DNA from: Paenibacillus nasutitermitis
Lineage (GTDB): Bacteria > Bacillota > Bacilli > Paenibacillales > Paenibacillaceae
Direction of reading: 5' to 3'
DNA length: 64,000 nucleotides
NCBI RefSeq assembly: GCF_014641075.1
Contig: NZ_BMHP01000003.1
Span: forward strand, 682,001-746,000
The stretch's first letter is position 1. The number at the start of each line of letters is the position of its first letter. Below, piece by piece: positions 23,185 to 33,800 of this stretch. Both the position numbers and the translations under genes were made by a program. A model generated the notes under the pieces. That model did no database searches and had not been told where the DNA came from. It saw only the letters and a list, made by a program, of their open reading frames with translations.

Positions 23185-23215
23185 ATATTACTTTATCACG
23201 TTACGTGATACACAA
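23185..23215 (-). promoter_or_regulatory. MerR-type promoter with 19-bp spacer and central dyad
   Basis: On the leftward strand -35 is TTGTGT (23210-23215) and -10 is TAATAT (23185-23190), separated by exactly 19 bp. The spacer carries the dyad TATCACGT-A-ACGTGATA (23194-23210), overlapping the end of the -35. This is the hallmark layout of promoters activated by MerR proteins through DNA untwisting. It drives the Hsp33-like gene and then the MerR gene. Confidence 0.8.
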
Positions 23216-23507
23216 GTCCTTTTTGATATTAAGAAATTTTTCTCTTTTTAAGGTTCAAAAAGCTTGAGTTCCCCGTAACATCTATGGGGCGAAATTTTTA
23301 AGGACAACTCTTCTGACCTGAAATCACTGTTGGAGAATACAATGTTAAATGTGTGAGGCGACTTCCTGTACTGCTACAGTAATTTCCCCCTTTGGTCTTC
23401 TACCCAAGCAAGAATCTCTACGCAACATATTCTATTTTATGGTGGCAGTTATGATCACACGGAGAAATAAAACGGAGAAGACCTAATTTAATAACGGAGG
23501 AATCATC
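23216..23507. other. Divergent intergenic region before the CotSA-like gene
   Basis: No gene seen. A small CCCC/GGGG hairpin (23271-23289) and a CTGTA/TACAG mini-dyad (about 23369-23382) are present. CATATTCTA at 23426-23434 fits the sigma-K -10 consensus CATAnnnTA, but the nearest ACC (-35-like) is too far upstream for normal spacing, so a late sporulation promoter is only suggested. Confidence 0.35.
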
Positions 23508-24677
23508 TTGAGACAACCCCGACGACTGTGGATTCTTACGAATGAATACGAGCCTTATATTATTGGGGGATTAGGGACAGCAGTTACTAATTTGACAAAG
23601 GCATATGTGCGTAGCGGCGTTCATACGACCGTCCTGAGCCAGAGCAGTAATTCCTCAATCAGTATTACGAAAAGCGAGCGCCTGTGTATCGTACGCTTCC
23701 CCACAAGAGCACCCTACTACTCAATGAAGACACGGCAGTTTAATCCCGCGGCCATAGAGCGATGGATTAAGCATCAAGGCTACCCGAAACCAAACGGAAT
23801 TCACGTACACAGCCTGCAATTCGCCAATTTATCGAAACATTATAAATCGAAACATCAGATTCCGGTTATTTATACTAGTCACTCTCTGGTTGCTCGAGAA
23901 AAAGGCCCTGGAAGCAAGAAGAAACAGATGAGGATTGATCAACAGGCCTTGCTGTTTAGGAGGACAAGTAAGATCACCATCCCAAGCCGGTCGGAACTCG
24001 ACAAGCTGAAGAAGCTGTATCCCCGCTTCGCCGGAAAAACTGCTATCGTCAACCATGGCATAATCTTGCACAAATCAAAGAAACGCGCCTCACGGCGACA
24101 CCTTTTATACGTTGGCAGGCTCGTTCCATTAAAAGGAATAGAACCTCTTCTGAACGCTATTTCAAAATTGAAACGAGATGGAAATAAAGTTTGGCTGGAT
24201 TTGGTCGGAACAGGATCTAGGCGTTATGTATACCAACTGAAGGCTCTTGCCAGAAAGCTCGGCATATCGTCCGAGGTGCGTTGGCTCGGGTTTCGCAGTC
24301 AAAGACAGGTACAGAAAATGTATGCTACTTATGGTGCAGTGGTGATGCCCAGTTCCCAGGAATCATTCGGGTTGGTCGCGCTTGAGGCGTTGGCCAGCGG
24401 AATTCCGTTGGTATCGACCCGGGCTGGAGGACTTGCCGATTTTGTGAACAGCAGCGTAGCCCAAACGATACCCAAAGCGAACAGTACAGCAATTGCCGCA
24501 TCCATTAAAGTAATGTGGAGCAACAAACAGCTCACTGACAAGCGGGTTGCCGCTGGCAGCCGGCTAGCGTCCCGTTATCAATGGCCGAAGGCTGCCAGCC
24601 GATACAAACAGCTATTCCGGCAACTTCAGGGTAGTAACACCTCCAATAAAGGAGGCTGGATCAACCGTGCGCACTAA
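23508..24677 (+). CDS. Glycosyltransferase family 4, CotSA-like (spore coat)
   Basis: A 389-residue GT-B glycosyltransferase. The N-terminal donor-proximal loop is NEYEPYIIGGLGTAVTNLTK; the C-terminal GT4 half contains LLYVGRLVPLKGIEPLLNAI and PSSQESFGLVALEALASGIP with STRAGGL, which holds the E-x7-E nucleotide-sugar site. The start is a TTG at 23508 with CGGAGG 7 bp upstream. It overlaps the CotS-like gene by 11 bp. In Bacillus subtilis CotSA and CotS form such a pair in the spore coat. The protein is unusually rich in Lys/Arg/Ser, as many coat proteins are. The sugar donor is not known. Confidence 0.8.
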   Translation: MRQPRRLWILTNEYEPYIIGGLGTAVTNLTKAYVRSGVHTTVLSQSSNSSISITKSERLCIVRFPTRAPYYSMKTRQFNPAAIERWIKHQGYPKPNGIHVHSLQFANLSKHYKSKHQIPVIYTSHSLVAREKGPGSKKKQMRIDQQALLFRRTSKITIPSRSELDKLKKLYPRFAGKTAIVNHGIILHKSKKRASRRHLLYVGRLVPLKGIEPLLNAISKLKRDGNKVWLDLVGTGSRRYVYQLKALARKLGISSEVRWLGFRSQRQVQKMYATYGAVVMPSSQESFGLVALEALASGIPLVSTRAGGLADFVNSSVAQTIPKANSTAIAASIKVMWSNKQLTDKRVAAGSRLASRYQWPKAASRYKQLFRQLQGSNTSNKGGWINRAH

Positions 24678-25683
24678 TCCAAAAATCGAACAGCTTTCCC
24701 TGAAATTCGGCATTCGAGCGAAACGAACGAAGGTTATAAATAAAGGGGTTTATCGAATAACGGCTGCGGGCGGAGCAAATTATTGTTTAAAGAGAATGCC
24801 GAATCCTCCCCATCAGCTCCGTTGGATTGACAAGACGCTGCAGCGGATGCAGAGTAAGGGATCGATTCAGCTCGGCTGGCGCAACCCTCGCGAAAGATCA
24901 GGCAAACGTTTGTTTGCCAAGTTAAAACAAGAAAGAACAACTTTTATTCTTACCCCCTGGCTGAAAGGTCACTGGTCCTCATCGGCCTCGAAGAAGCAAA
25001 TGAGAGAATACGGCATTTTGCTTGCTAAGTTTCATAAGAAGGGTGCTCAGATTAGCATTCCAGCTCTCGGAAAGCAAAATATGCTGGGATCATGGCCCAG
25101 CTTACTTCGCATTGAACAGAGGAAGCTGCTCGTCAACATCCGTAAGGCAAGAAGAAACGGATTTAAGAGTCCGCTTGATCGCTTGCTCCAAAAGCATGGT
25201 AGCGAACTATTGAATATGGCGCAAACTTCTATGCGGGAGTTACGAGTGGGCAGCTACCGTTTGATATGTCGAAAAACGAGGCCAACTTTATGCCACGGAG
25301 ACTTCGGACCAACCAATGTGATCAGAACGGGAAAAGGCAACAGTTTGATCGATTTTGAGACGTTGAGACTGGATCTGCGTGCTTATGATTTAAATCGTGC
25401 TATATATAACTTTTGTCAGTGCCACAACTGGAGCTTCTCCGTCGCCCAATCCTTTTTGGATGGCTATCAGACTATCTTCAAGCTGAAGCGAGAGGACTAC
25501 GACATGTTGAAGCTGCTCCTTCGATTCCCCCGGGGCATATGCAGGCTCATTGATAATTATGACAAGAGAACAGCGAAAGTGAAGCGCAAGGTCGAACTTG
25601 ATTTCCCGCGAATTCTATCCCACGAACGGCAGAGGGCTGCGTTCCTAAGGAAACTCGATGCTTACGCGGGGATAAAGCGATAG
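24667..25683 (+). CDS. CotS-family spore coat protein (kinase-like fold)
   Basis: A 338-residue member of the CotS/CotI/YutH group, which has the aminoglycoside-phosphotransferase/choline-kinase fold. Seen features: LKRMPNPPHQLRWIDKTL near the nucleotide-binding lobe, the catalytic-loop-like CHGDFGPTNVI (Brenner HGD...N motif, with Asp and Asn kept) and SLIDFETLRLDLRAYDL (metal-binding Asp). The start is GTG with GGAGG 10 bp upstream, inside the previous gene. Coupled to the CotSA-like glycosyltransferase, it is expected to act on or in the spore coat late in sporulation. Its HGD and DFE motifs are intact, so it may be an active kinase. Confidence 0.8.
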   Translation: MRTNPKIEQLSLKFGIRAKRTKVINKGVYRITAAGGANYCLKRMPNPPHQLRWIDKTLQRMQSKGSIQLGWRNPRERSGKRLFAKLKQERTTFILTPWLKGHWSSSASKKQMREYGILLAKFHKKGAQISIPALGKQNMLGSWPSLLRIEQRKLLVNIRKARRNGFKSPLDRLLQKHGSELLNMAQTSMRELRVGSYRLICRKTRPTLCHGDFGPTNVIRTGKGNSLIDFETLRLDLRAYDLNRAIYNFCQCHNWSFSVAQSFLDGYQTIFKLKREDYDMLKLLLRFPRGICRLIDNYDKRTAKVKRKVELDFPRILSHERQRAAFLRKLDAYAGIKR

Positions 25684-25784
25684 AGCCAAGCCATTGAACC
25701 TGCTGCGCTAAACAGCTCATAACAATCTAAAACTGAACAGGGCCGGACAATATCTTATAGCGCCAAAGCTGGGAGTATTGAAAA

Positions 25785-25825
25785 GGGAATGAGTCGGTTT
25801 TCACCAAACTCATTCCCTTGTTAAC
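25785..25825. terminator. Bidirectional terminator between CotS-like and chitinase genes
   Basis: GGGAATGAGT (25785-25794) pairs with ACTCATTCCC (25808-25817), 10 bp without mismatch. It is flanked by AAAA on the left and TTGTT on the right, so it can serve both convergent genes. Confidence 0.85.
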
Positions 25826-25828
25826 CGA

Positions 25829-28800
25829 TTAGATCAAATCTGATTTCTGCAATAATCTCTGAATCATAACAGCAACTTCTGCTCTCGTAATATTAGACTT
25901 CGGTACTAGTCGAGCATCATTTTTTCCTGATACGATCTCCGACTGAATATTGTCAGCAACGCTGCTCTTTGCCCATTCTGAAACATCAGAAGCGTCCTTG
26001 AATGGATTAAGAATTGTATCAGTCAAGGCATCTGAAAGTTTAGCTTTCAAGCCAGTAAGCTTCATTGCATTAGCAATAATTAACATAGCTTGTTCCCTGG
26101 TAATCTTCTCCTTAGGGCGGAACGTTCCATCACTGTATCCATTGATCAACCCATTGGAGTATGCAGTTTGAACTGCACTGCTATACCAATCAGATTCCTT
26201 CAGGTCTTTGAAGCTAGTTGCTCCGCTTTCCAATGGCAGCCCTAGACCACGAACGATAACTGCAGCGAACTCCGCGCGAGTAATGTCTTGATCGGGATTG
26301 AACATGTTATTACCAATACCACTAATAACCATTCTCGATCCCATATCTTTTATTGCGGCTTTAGCCCAATGTTGACTAACATCTACAAATTCGAGCGGAT
26401 GCCATATAACGGAATATGTGCTATTCGACATGCTATTGATTAGCGCGTAATACTTCCCATTGCGTAATATGACTTTGGTAGGCACATGACGAACAGTTCC
26501 GTCTTGCTCCACAACTACTCCTGTCGTTACTTTATTCGGGTCTGTACCATCAGGTAGAGCAATCAACCGTTCTACATAGATATTAAACTTAGATCGTTCA
26601 ATCCATTTGTCGCCGTAAATCGCTCTTACTGTGAAACTAATTGGTGGAACGAGGATGGTGTAATTCCCTTGAGATGCTAAATATTTCACAGTTTCCAATG
26701 CTTCTACCGTTGACTCTGCGACTTCAATTTGCAGTCTTATGTCAAGAACGTTAGTATCTTCACCAAATTGCGCCGCTACTTGCTGTATGTTTATTTGCAT
26801 TGCAGGTAACGAATAGCTGGCATTGTCTGTTTGAATAACGATAGTTGCTAGACTATCTTGCAGAAGATTGACCATTTGCATGCTAAGCTCAAAAATATAA
26901 GCATCGGATTTAACTGAAGCTGGAAGCGTAATTACTGCTCCTGAACCCGCATTCTTAAGTCTCTCTTCTAACTTTTTTTGATCCAATGTAATGGTAGTCA
27001 CTAACTTATTGTTCACCTTTGATGTGATTACTGTTCCAATTCTAACTAACTCACCATTAATCAGTATATTCATGCCAGTATCTGTTGTATTCGGTGTACT
27101 AGGGTTATATGGAATGGCAATCCAGTTGGCATATAAAATAACATCCGTACTTATTGCAAAAGTGGTTGACGCAGCATAGTTCGTGCCATTACCAGATGGT
27201 TGCGTGCTCCAGCCAGCGAAACTGTAACCAGACTTTGCTAATGAATTGATATTATCCATTACTGTAACCACTTCATTAGTCTTGTACTCCGTGTTATCAA
27301 TCGGTACACTACCAGCAGTACTGCCATTACCGTCATAGGCAACACTATATACTGAAGTCCAATTGGCATACAGTTTCGTGCCACCCTCTGGCATCTTGTC
27401 GGTTGCAAAGCTCCATTTATTCGTTAATGCTGCTTCCTTATACCAACCCTCGAAGCGATGTCCGGTTTTTATTGGTGCTGCTGGTTCGACTAGTACCGAG
27501 TCATAGTTTGCCTCGATATCATCTACCTCGCTGCCTCCATTGCTTTCGAAGCTAAGGGTATATTTATTCACTACATATTGTGCCGTGATCGTCATGTCGC
27601 CCGTAACATTCGTGAATGCTGCATCCCAGCCTGTGAACGTGTAGCCCACTCGGGTTGGATCTGCTGGGGCTATTGCGTCACTGCCGTGATTTACTGGATC
27701 TGTTTTCAGCGTTGTATTATCCCAGTCTTTGAATGAGACGGAGTAGAGAGCGGTCACTTCTACCATGGCTACAAAGCTTGTTGCCTGAGACGTCTTGTTC
27801 CCATTTGTATTGGTTACGACGACGTAATAGTACGTCGTTCCAACCGTAGTCGTAGGCGCTTCATACGATGCGCTAGTTGCGTCGCTGATCGCTGTATAGC
27901 TACTGCCCGTTTCACTGCTGTACCATTGATAGCTCAGCGTTCCACTGTCACTAGTTGATGCCCCTACGTGCAACGTGACGCTATCTCCTACATCAACAGA
28001 ATGATCAACAGGCTGAAGATCGATGCTTGGAACATTCCCATTCGTAATCTCTTTTAGCGGCTTACTCATTGCAGATACTCTCTTCAAGAGAGCTCCATCC
28101 TTCTCAAGAGCAATAACCTCTACCATATACTCGCTATTAGGAGAAAGATTCGCTATAACAAACTCCGTTGCTGTGGTATAGCCCTGCCATACCTTATTGG
28201 CAAATACATCATAACCAGTAGCCCCTGTAACAGCATCCCATCCTACACTCAACGTAGTATCTGTTGTGCTAATAGAAGTTACCTTTTGAGGAGCTGCAAG
28301 AGTATTAGCATTAACAACTCCATGAATAGGAAGATCATTTGCAAGTTGTGTGGACAATGTTCCATTACGATCCCCAGTAATATCCCAGCTCATCATACCT
28401 GCAAGATCAAGTGTCTTCACTAGGGATGCTTTATACATCATAGACTCGGTATCATCATAGGAAATAAAAGTGCCCGTTTGTTGGTTATACAAGTAAGGTA
28501 TTTTGGCTGATTCATTCCAATAACGAACATAATCCGTGTTTGTAAGATAATTATTCTCTAAATCATAAATATCGAATTTCCCATTCTCCCAAGTACCGAA
28601 TTCAGCAAACTTTTCACATGGGACGTATTCTCCCTTCGTATCACAGCCTGTCCATCCGTTACCGTAGAAGGGTACTCCCAATACTAATTTATGATTAGGA
28701 ACGCCACCATTCAAATGTCCTGCAACTGAACTATTGACGTTGTTATGCTTCGCACTAGCCGAAGGACTAGCCGGATCATAAAATAATGGTGTGTTATGAT

Positions 28801-30418
28801 AACCAGATGTATTCCAGTTACCGCTATAATCATAAGTCATAATATTAATGAAATCGATGTACTGCGAAGAATTAGCCAAGTCTGCATTGTCTACAAAGGA
28901 TTGACCCTGATAAGAAGCGATCGTCAGTAAATAATACTTGCCATCCTTTGAACCTGCTGCATCAAGGGCCTCACGCACAGTCTTCATTAACAATGTGTAA
29001 TTCTGTTTGTCTTCTGGCCTTCTCGAATTATCGATATCCCCACCCGCTACAGGATACTCCCAGTCGATATCAAGACCATCGAATCTATACTTACGCAGAA
29101 ATTCAACGGCTGAATTAGCAAATAAACGTCTATTTACTTCCGTATTCGCCATATTAGAGAAGTTCTTCGACCAACTCCTTCCCCCAACAGAAATCATTAG
29201 ATTCAGATTTGGATTAGCAGTTTTAAGCGCTTGAAGATCACGAATATTAATTTCATCTTCTGTTGGGTCCCCGAGTACCATTTCCCCATCAAATACGTAT
29301 CTATCTTGCAAAGGAATATCTGGATTCTCACACACTCTACCTCTAGATCCCGATTCCTTCCAGCACAGGTCTGCAAAAGCATAATTGATGTGTGTAAGTT
29401 TCGATGCACCAATGTCTGTGTCAACATCCGTTAACGAATAGTTTCTCTCACTCGGATTTCTAGCCCACGAGGTATAGTAAGTAACAATATTATAATTACT
29501 TCCTGGTACAGCTGTGACAACATCACTTGCGGGAGATTCCCATAGCTTGTTCTTAGCGACTACCTTGAAGTCATAGGACTCGCCTTCCGTAAGTGCTCTC
29601 TCAACATACCGATTAGAATACGTTGAAGCGATTACCGAATCGCCTTTATAAATATCATATTCGGTTGCACCTGGTGTAGGAGCCCATCCTAGTGCCACGG
29701 ACGATCTTGTTGAACTCACGATCTTTAGATCTTTGGGTTTGGATAATTTCCCCCATTCAATCGTGACTCTATTACTTCTAGCCGATACATCCGACGGCGT
29801 GATCTGTGCTGCAACCTCAAAATAGACGGAACCAGTAACCGTTTGTGGAACCGGGTAAGTATAAGTATTTGATCCGTTCCAAATCCCAGCACTCCAACTA
29901 TTATTCACATACATATCATAACCAGCTGCTCCAGGACTGCCCGTCCAGCTCAATTTCACTTCTGATTTTGTAATGTCACTAATTACAAGATTATGCGGAG
30001 GAGTTAATGGGGGTTCGGGATACGCATTGGGGTCTATCTCATCCGTTTTTGCCGTTACTAAAACACTTCTATCGTTCGCTGCAGTAATAGCTGTTACATA
30101 GAAAGAATAGGACGTGTTGGGATTCAGACCTGAAACGGTTACTGTAGGACTACCAGTCCAAGCAGCCCAACCTCCGTTCGAATACCACACCTGATATCCA
30201 GAATTACTGTCAACTCCTTCTACCGCATCCCATGCCAACGTTACTGATTTATGTGTAACACCAGTAATCTTTACATTCTGCGGAGCAGGCAACGGGTCAG
30301 CCGCCGATGCTGTCGGAACTAATGGAAAGCCAAATGAGCTAAATATAATAGCAAAGCTAAGTATTACGGCTAACATATTGACATACTTACTCTTAAGCTG
30401 TTTGTACAACTTGTTCAC
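25829..30418 (-). CDS. Giant SLH-anchored GH18 chitinase
   Basis: A 1529-residue secreted enzyme. Order of parts: signal peptide (1-39, ending ASAAD); three fibronectin type III domains (about 44-125, 140-222, 226-305); GH18 catalytic domain (about 308-695) with the full DGLDIDWEYP motif at 447-456 and catalytic Glu454; a fourth FN3 domain (about 705-785); an Ig-like domain; three InlB/Listeria-Bacteroides repeats (about 885-1100: YTFTGWDAAF, HRFEGWYKEA, YSFAGWSTQP); a 230-residue region of unknown type; and three SLH domains (about 1340-1525) that bind secondary wall polymer. It should hydrolyse chitin while fixed to the cell wall. Start GTG with GAGGT. InlB-type repeats inside a chitinase are an unusual combination. 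Confidence 0.93.
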   Translation of the reverse strand: MNKLYKQLKSKYVNMLAVILSFAIIFSSFGFPLVPTASAADPLPAPQNVKITGVTHKSVTLAWDAVEGVDSNSGYQVWYSNGGWAAWTGSPTVTVSGLNPNTSYSFYVTAITAANDRSVLVTAKTDEIDPNAYPEPPLTPPHNLVISDITKSEVKLSWTGSPGAAGYDMYVNNSWSAGIWNGSNTYTYPVPQTVTGSVYFEVAAQITPSDVSARSNRVTIEWGKLSKPKDLKIVSSTRSSVALGWAPTPGATEYDIYKGDSVIASTYSNRYVERALTEGESYDFKVVAKNKLWESPASDVVTAVPGSNYNIVTYYTSWARNPSERNYSLTDVDTDIGASKLTHINYAFADLCWKESGSRGRVCENPDIPLQDRYVFDGEMVLGDPTEDEINIRDLQALKTANPNLNLMISVGGRSWSKNFSNMANTEVNRRLFANSAVEFLRKYRFDGLDIDWEYPVAGGDIDNSRRPEDKQNYTLLMKTVREALDAAGSKDGKYYLLTIASYQGQSFVDNADLANSSQYIDFINIMTYDYSGNWNTSGYHNTPLFYDPASPSASAKHNNVNSSVAGHLNGGVPNHKLVLGVPFYGNGWTGCDTKGEYVPCEKFAEFGTWENGKFDIYDLENNYLTNTDYVRYWNESAKIPYLYNQQTGTFISYDDTESMMYKASLVKTLDLAGMMSWDITGDRNGTLSTQLANDLPIHGVVNANTLAAPQKVTSISTTDTTLSVGWDAVTGATGYDVFANKVWQGYTTATEFVIANLSPNSEYMVEVIALEKDGALLKRVSAMSKPLKEITNGNVPSIDLQPVDHSVDVGDSVTLHVGASTSDSGTLSYQWYSSETGSSYTAISDATSASYEAPTTTVGTTYYYVVVTNTNGNKTSQATSFVAMVEVTALYSVSFKDWDNTTLKTDPVNHGSDAIAPADPTRVGYTFTGWDAAFTNVTGDMTITAQYVVNKYTLSFESNGGSEVDDIEANYDSVLVEPAAPIKTGHRFEGWYKEAALTNKWSFATDKMPEGGTKLYANWTSVYSVAYDGNGSTAGSVPIDNTEYKTNEVVTVMDNINSLAKSGYSFAGWSTQPSGNGTNYAASTTFAISTDVILYANWIAIPYNPSTPNTTDTGMNILINGELVRIGTVITSKVNNKLVTTITLDQKKLEERLKNAGSGAVITLPASVKSDAYIFELSMQMVNLLQDSLATIVIQTDNASYSLPAMQINIQQVAAQFGEDTNVLDIRLQIEVAESTVEALETVKYLASQGNYTILVPPISFTVRAIYGDKWIERSKFNIYVERLIALPDGTDPNKVTTGVVVEQDGTVRHVPTKVILRNGKYYALINSMSNSTYSVIWHPLEFVDVSQHWAKAAIKDMGSRMVISGIGNNMFNPDQDITRAEFAAVIVRGLGLPLESGATSFKDLKESDWYSSAVQTAYSNGLINGYSDGTFRPKEKITREQAMLIIANAMKLTGLKAKLSDALTDTILNPFKDASDVSEWAKSSVADNIQSEIVSGKNDARLVPKSNITRAEVAVMIQRLLQKSDLI

Positions 30419-30897
30419 ATCTACCTCATATTTTCATTGCAATAGCTCGTCTATCAGTGGCACATGGTTATTTCTTAACGGGACTATATTTGATGACTTG
30501 GGTAAAAGCACCCTTCATAGTAAATATCAATTATCTTGTTGCCTCCCTTTTCTATATTATCGCAAGCAACTAGAACTACGCGATAGTCACTACTTTTAGT
30601 TCTGATCTCTATTATAAAACAAAACACGGGCTCAAATTGTAATCACTGTTACATTTTCAATCATACGTTAAATAAAATTTTTGTTGTTATGGGAATGTAC
30701 GGGGAAATGTCACGTCTCGTCTTTATACCTTACATAATCAGCTATAAAGAAAGGGCTTCCAACTTCTTTAGACCTAAATCAATAAAAATATTATCCCCGT
30801 ATACCCGGTTTTGTTCAGAAAATGTATAGAATCGACTGATATTATATGCCTATTATAGGACTATTAAACCCTTAGGATTTGGGAGAGGATTGAGAGA
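30419..30897. promoter_or_regulatory. Divergent promoter region between chitinase and LPXTG adhesin genes
   Basis: 479 bp without a gene. For the chitinase, a perfect -10 TATAAT reads leftward at 30611-30616 with only a weak -35, giving a leader of nearly 200 nt. That long leader could carry control elements; I see no known riboswitch in it. For the adhesin, AT-rich TATTAT-like boxes lie around 30838-30865. Ribosome sites for both genes are good. Confidence 0.45.
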
Positions 30898-33800
30898 ATG
30901 AGAACTTTTCAAGCAAGCAAAAGGGCGGATTCGGCTCTGTTGCGCTATTTGCGCGCGCTAGGATCGGGACCGGCCGGAAAAGGCGGGGCTTTTGACACAG
31001 TCAAAAGAGCTACCGCAATGTTTATCGCATTTTTGCTGGTATTTCAGTTCGTAAACACTGCGGGTGTGACACAGCGGGCAAGCGCCGCAGGCAGCATCCA
31101 GGAAAGTATTATCAATGAGGTTAAGCTTTTTAAAACCGAGCCTGAGGACTCTGTCGTCGCCTACGTATACAAATCAGTAACCGAGGCCGTTTATACCGTG
31201 AACCCCGAAATCAGAATCGAGATTGGGGAAACCTTGAAGCTGGAGTATGGATACAAGCTTCCGGAGGGACATGGATACGGAAATGGGGATACCTACGAAT
31301 TCCCATTGCCTGCTGGCTTTGAATACCCGGATACAACCTCTACTCCAAAAGATCTGATTGCACCGGCTGGCCAGGATTCAGTCGGTACATATTCGGTAAC
31401 CAATAAAGTCGTAACCATTACATTCAACAATAATATTGTCGGACAGCCTGTCGAAGGGATGCTGGGCTTCTGGAGCAATATCTCCCATGCTTCCGTCGGC
31501 AACCAAACAACGGTGCCCGTCAACATTGATGGCTTTGGCACGATCAACCTGTATGTGAAGCCAGAGAATGGGCAATCCATCATCAAGACCGGACAGGCCG
31601 ACAAAGCGATCAATCAGACGGAAATCGAATGGACGATTGATGTCAATACCAGCCTCGACACGGTAACGGATGCAGCCATTGTCGATCAGCTGCCTCCAGG
31701 GCTGACTTTCACCTCGGCAGAGCTTCGTCAGCTTGATGTTCAGTCGAACGGTCAGGTTACTGGCAGCGGAACGCCCGTAAACCCTCAACCGGCGATTGCG
31801 CCTGATGCCAACGGTAAAATTATTGTTCCCCTTGGTGACATCAATTCGGCTTATCGCCTGGTTGTCAAAACATCGATTAACCAAGTCGACCGGATTGACG
31901 GCAAGGAGTTTAAAAACACAGCCGCTCTTACTTCAGGCGGTAATACGGTTAAGCAGGACGATGCCGCAATCAACTACAAAAAAGGCGAGTTTTTACAAAA
32001 ACAATCGACTGGCTATGACGCAGCCAACCAGATCATCAGCTGGGAAATTAAATTCAACTATGGCGAAGAAGCCTTAAACCCGGCCAGTATCGTTGATTTA
32101 TTCCCTAATATCCTTTCGCTGGATGGAACCATTGAAATTGTAAAAATTCCTGACCCGAATAACGATTCCGGGGAGGTTCCGGTAGCCGGAGGTTATACAC
32201 TGACACTGAATCCTAACCAAGGACAGGTAGACAGTGCAATACCGCAATTTGTGACCAAGCCTTCTGTCAGCGGCAAAAACGGATTTGTGCTCAGCTTTGA
32301 CGGTGGTACGAATGCCGCCTACAAAATTCGGTATAAGACCAAAGCAAATCCCAATATCTACCCGGATACGGACACGGATGATATAAATATCGAAAATGCC
32401 GTGTTCTCCGGAGATAAATCGGCGACAAGCTGGCGTCAGATGACGCAGCGGTTCTTTACCAAAACAGATGAAAATGTAAATTACGCCAACAAAACCGTTG
32501 ACTGGAAAGTAGAAATTAACCAGAACGGCTATAATCTGACGGACGTTGAGTTTACTGACAGCTTTACGGGTGAGCAGCTCAGTGTGAAGCCGGAAACAAT
32601 TAAAGTAAACGGGCAGAGCCTGTATCCTGCCGCTCCTAGTGGCTACACCCTGACCTTTAACGATCCGGCGGACTATTCAAAAGGATTCAGCATCAAATTT
32701 CCAAACGGTGCAACGAAATACGAAGTCACCTATACCACGAATTATGATATTGATAACAGCAAGTATTATACGAACGGCCCCTCCTTCCATAATGAAGGCG
32801 GATTGTATTGGAGAGCAGGCGGCGACCTTCTTGACACGACGATTGTTGCCGATTTCGATCCCAATAAACCAACTATAAACAACGGCTACAAATCAGGTGT
32901 ATACAACGCACAGGACAAGACCATCACCTGGAAAATCGGCGTTAACTATAATCGCAAACAGATGGCGAATCTGGTTGTTGAAGATCTACTGAAGGCGCCG
33001 CAAAAATATCAATCCGTTAACGTGTATGAGCTGACGGTCAATGCAGATGGAAGTGTTACCAGAGGAGCGCCTTATACGACCTTCACTCCTGGTACCGCTG
33101 CAGTCGGCAAAGACACGAAGCTCACAGTGACCTTCAACACCACCGTTACGAAGGCCTATGAAATTGAAGTTGTAACGGATGTGGAAAATGTTGAATTTGA
33201 CAGCAGCAACAAGGACTACCTTGAAATTGCCAACACGGCAACCTTTACGGCAACCGGGTTCCCTCAAAAAAGCGTCAACGCAAATGTAAAGGTTCCAAAC
33301 GCCGGTGAGTATGTATCCAAAAAAGGCGAGCAAGTACAAGGCAATCTATATTTGGTCAAGTGGCAGGTCAACATTAATCGAGGCCAATCGACCGTTAAGA
33401 AGGCCGTCCTAACGGACAACCCAAGCCCTGGTCAAATTTTGGTAGAGGACAGCTTTATCCTGTATCAAGCCGAGGTCACTAACAGTACAACCGGAGAGAT
33501 CGCCATCAAAAAGGTTGGCGGTGTCGATCAGCTGGTTAATGCCAACGACTATGAAATCAAAGTTGAGACCGTAAGTGGCCTTAAACAGTTTACCTTGACG
33601 TTCAAAAACGCTCTTGAAACCATTACCAGACCCTACATCCTCGTCTATAACTCGGTTGCGGATGTAAAAAATGGCGAGAAGATTTCCAACGCCGTTAATT
33701 TTAAGTGGGATGGCAATAGCGCAGCCGGCAGTAATATTAATGAAGAAATTGAAATCAAACTGTTCGGCGATATCGGAACGGGATCGACGATCCAGCATAA

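Noticed and set aside
23401..23434. Sigma-K promoter for the CotSA/CotS-like pair
   Set aside because: The -10 (CATATTCTA) fits, but the only ACC lies about 20 bp upstream, not 15-17 bp, so I kept it only as a weak remark.
30419..30897. Riboswitch in the chitinase leader
   Set aside because: The leader is long enough, but I could not match any known aptamer consensus or find a convincing terminator/antiterminator pair.
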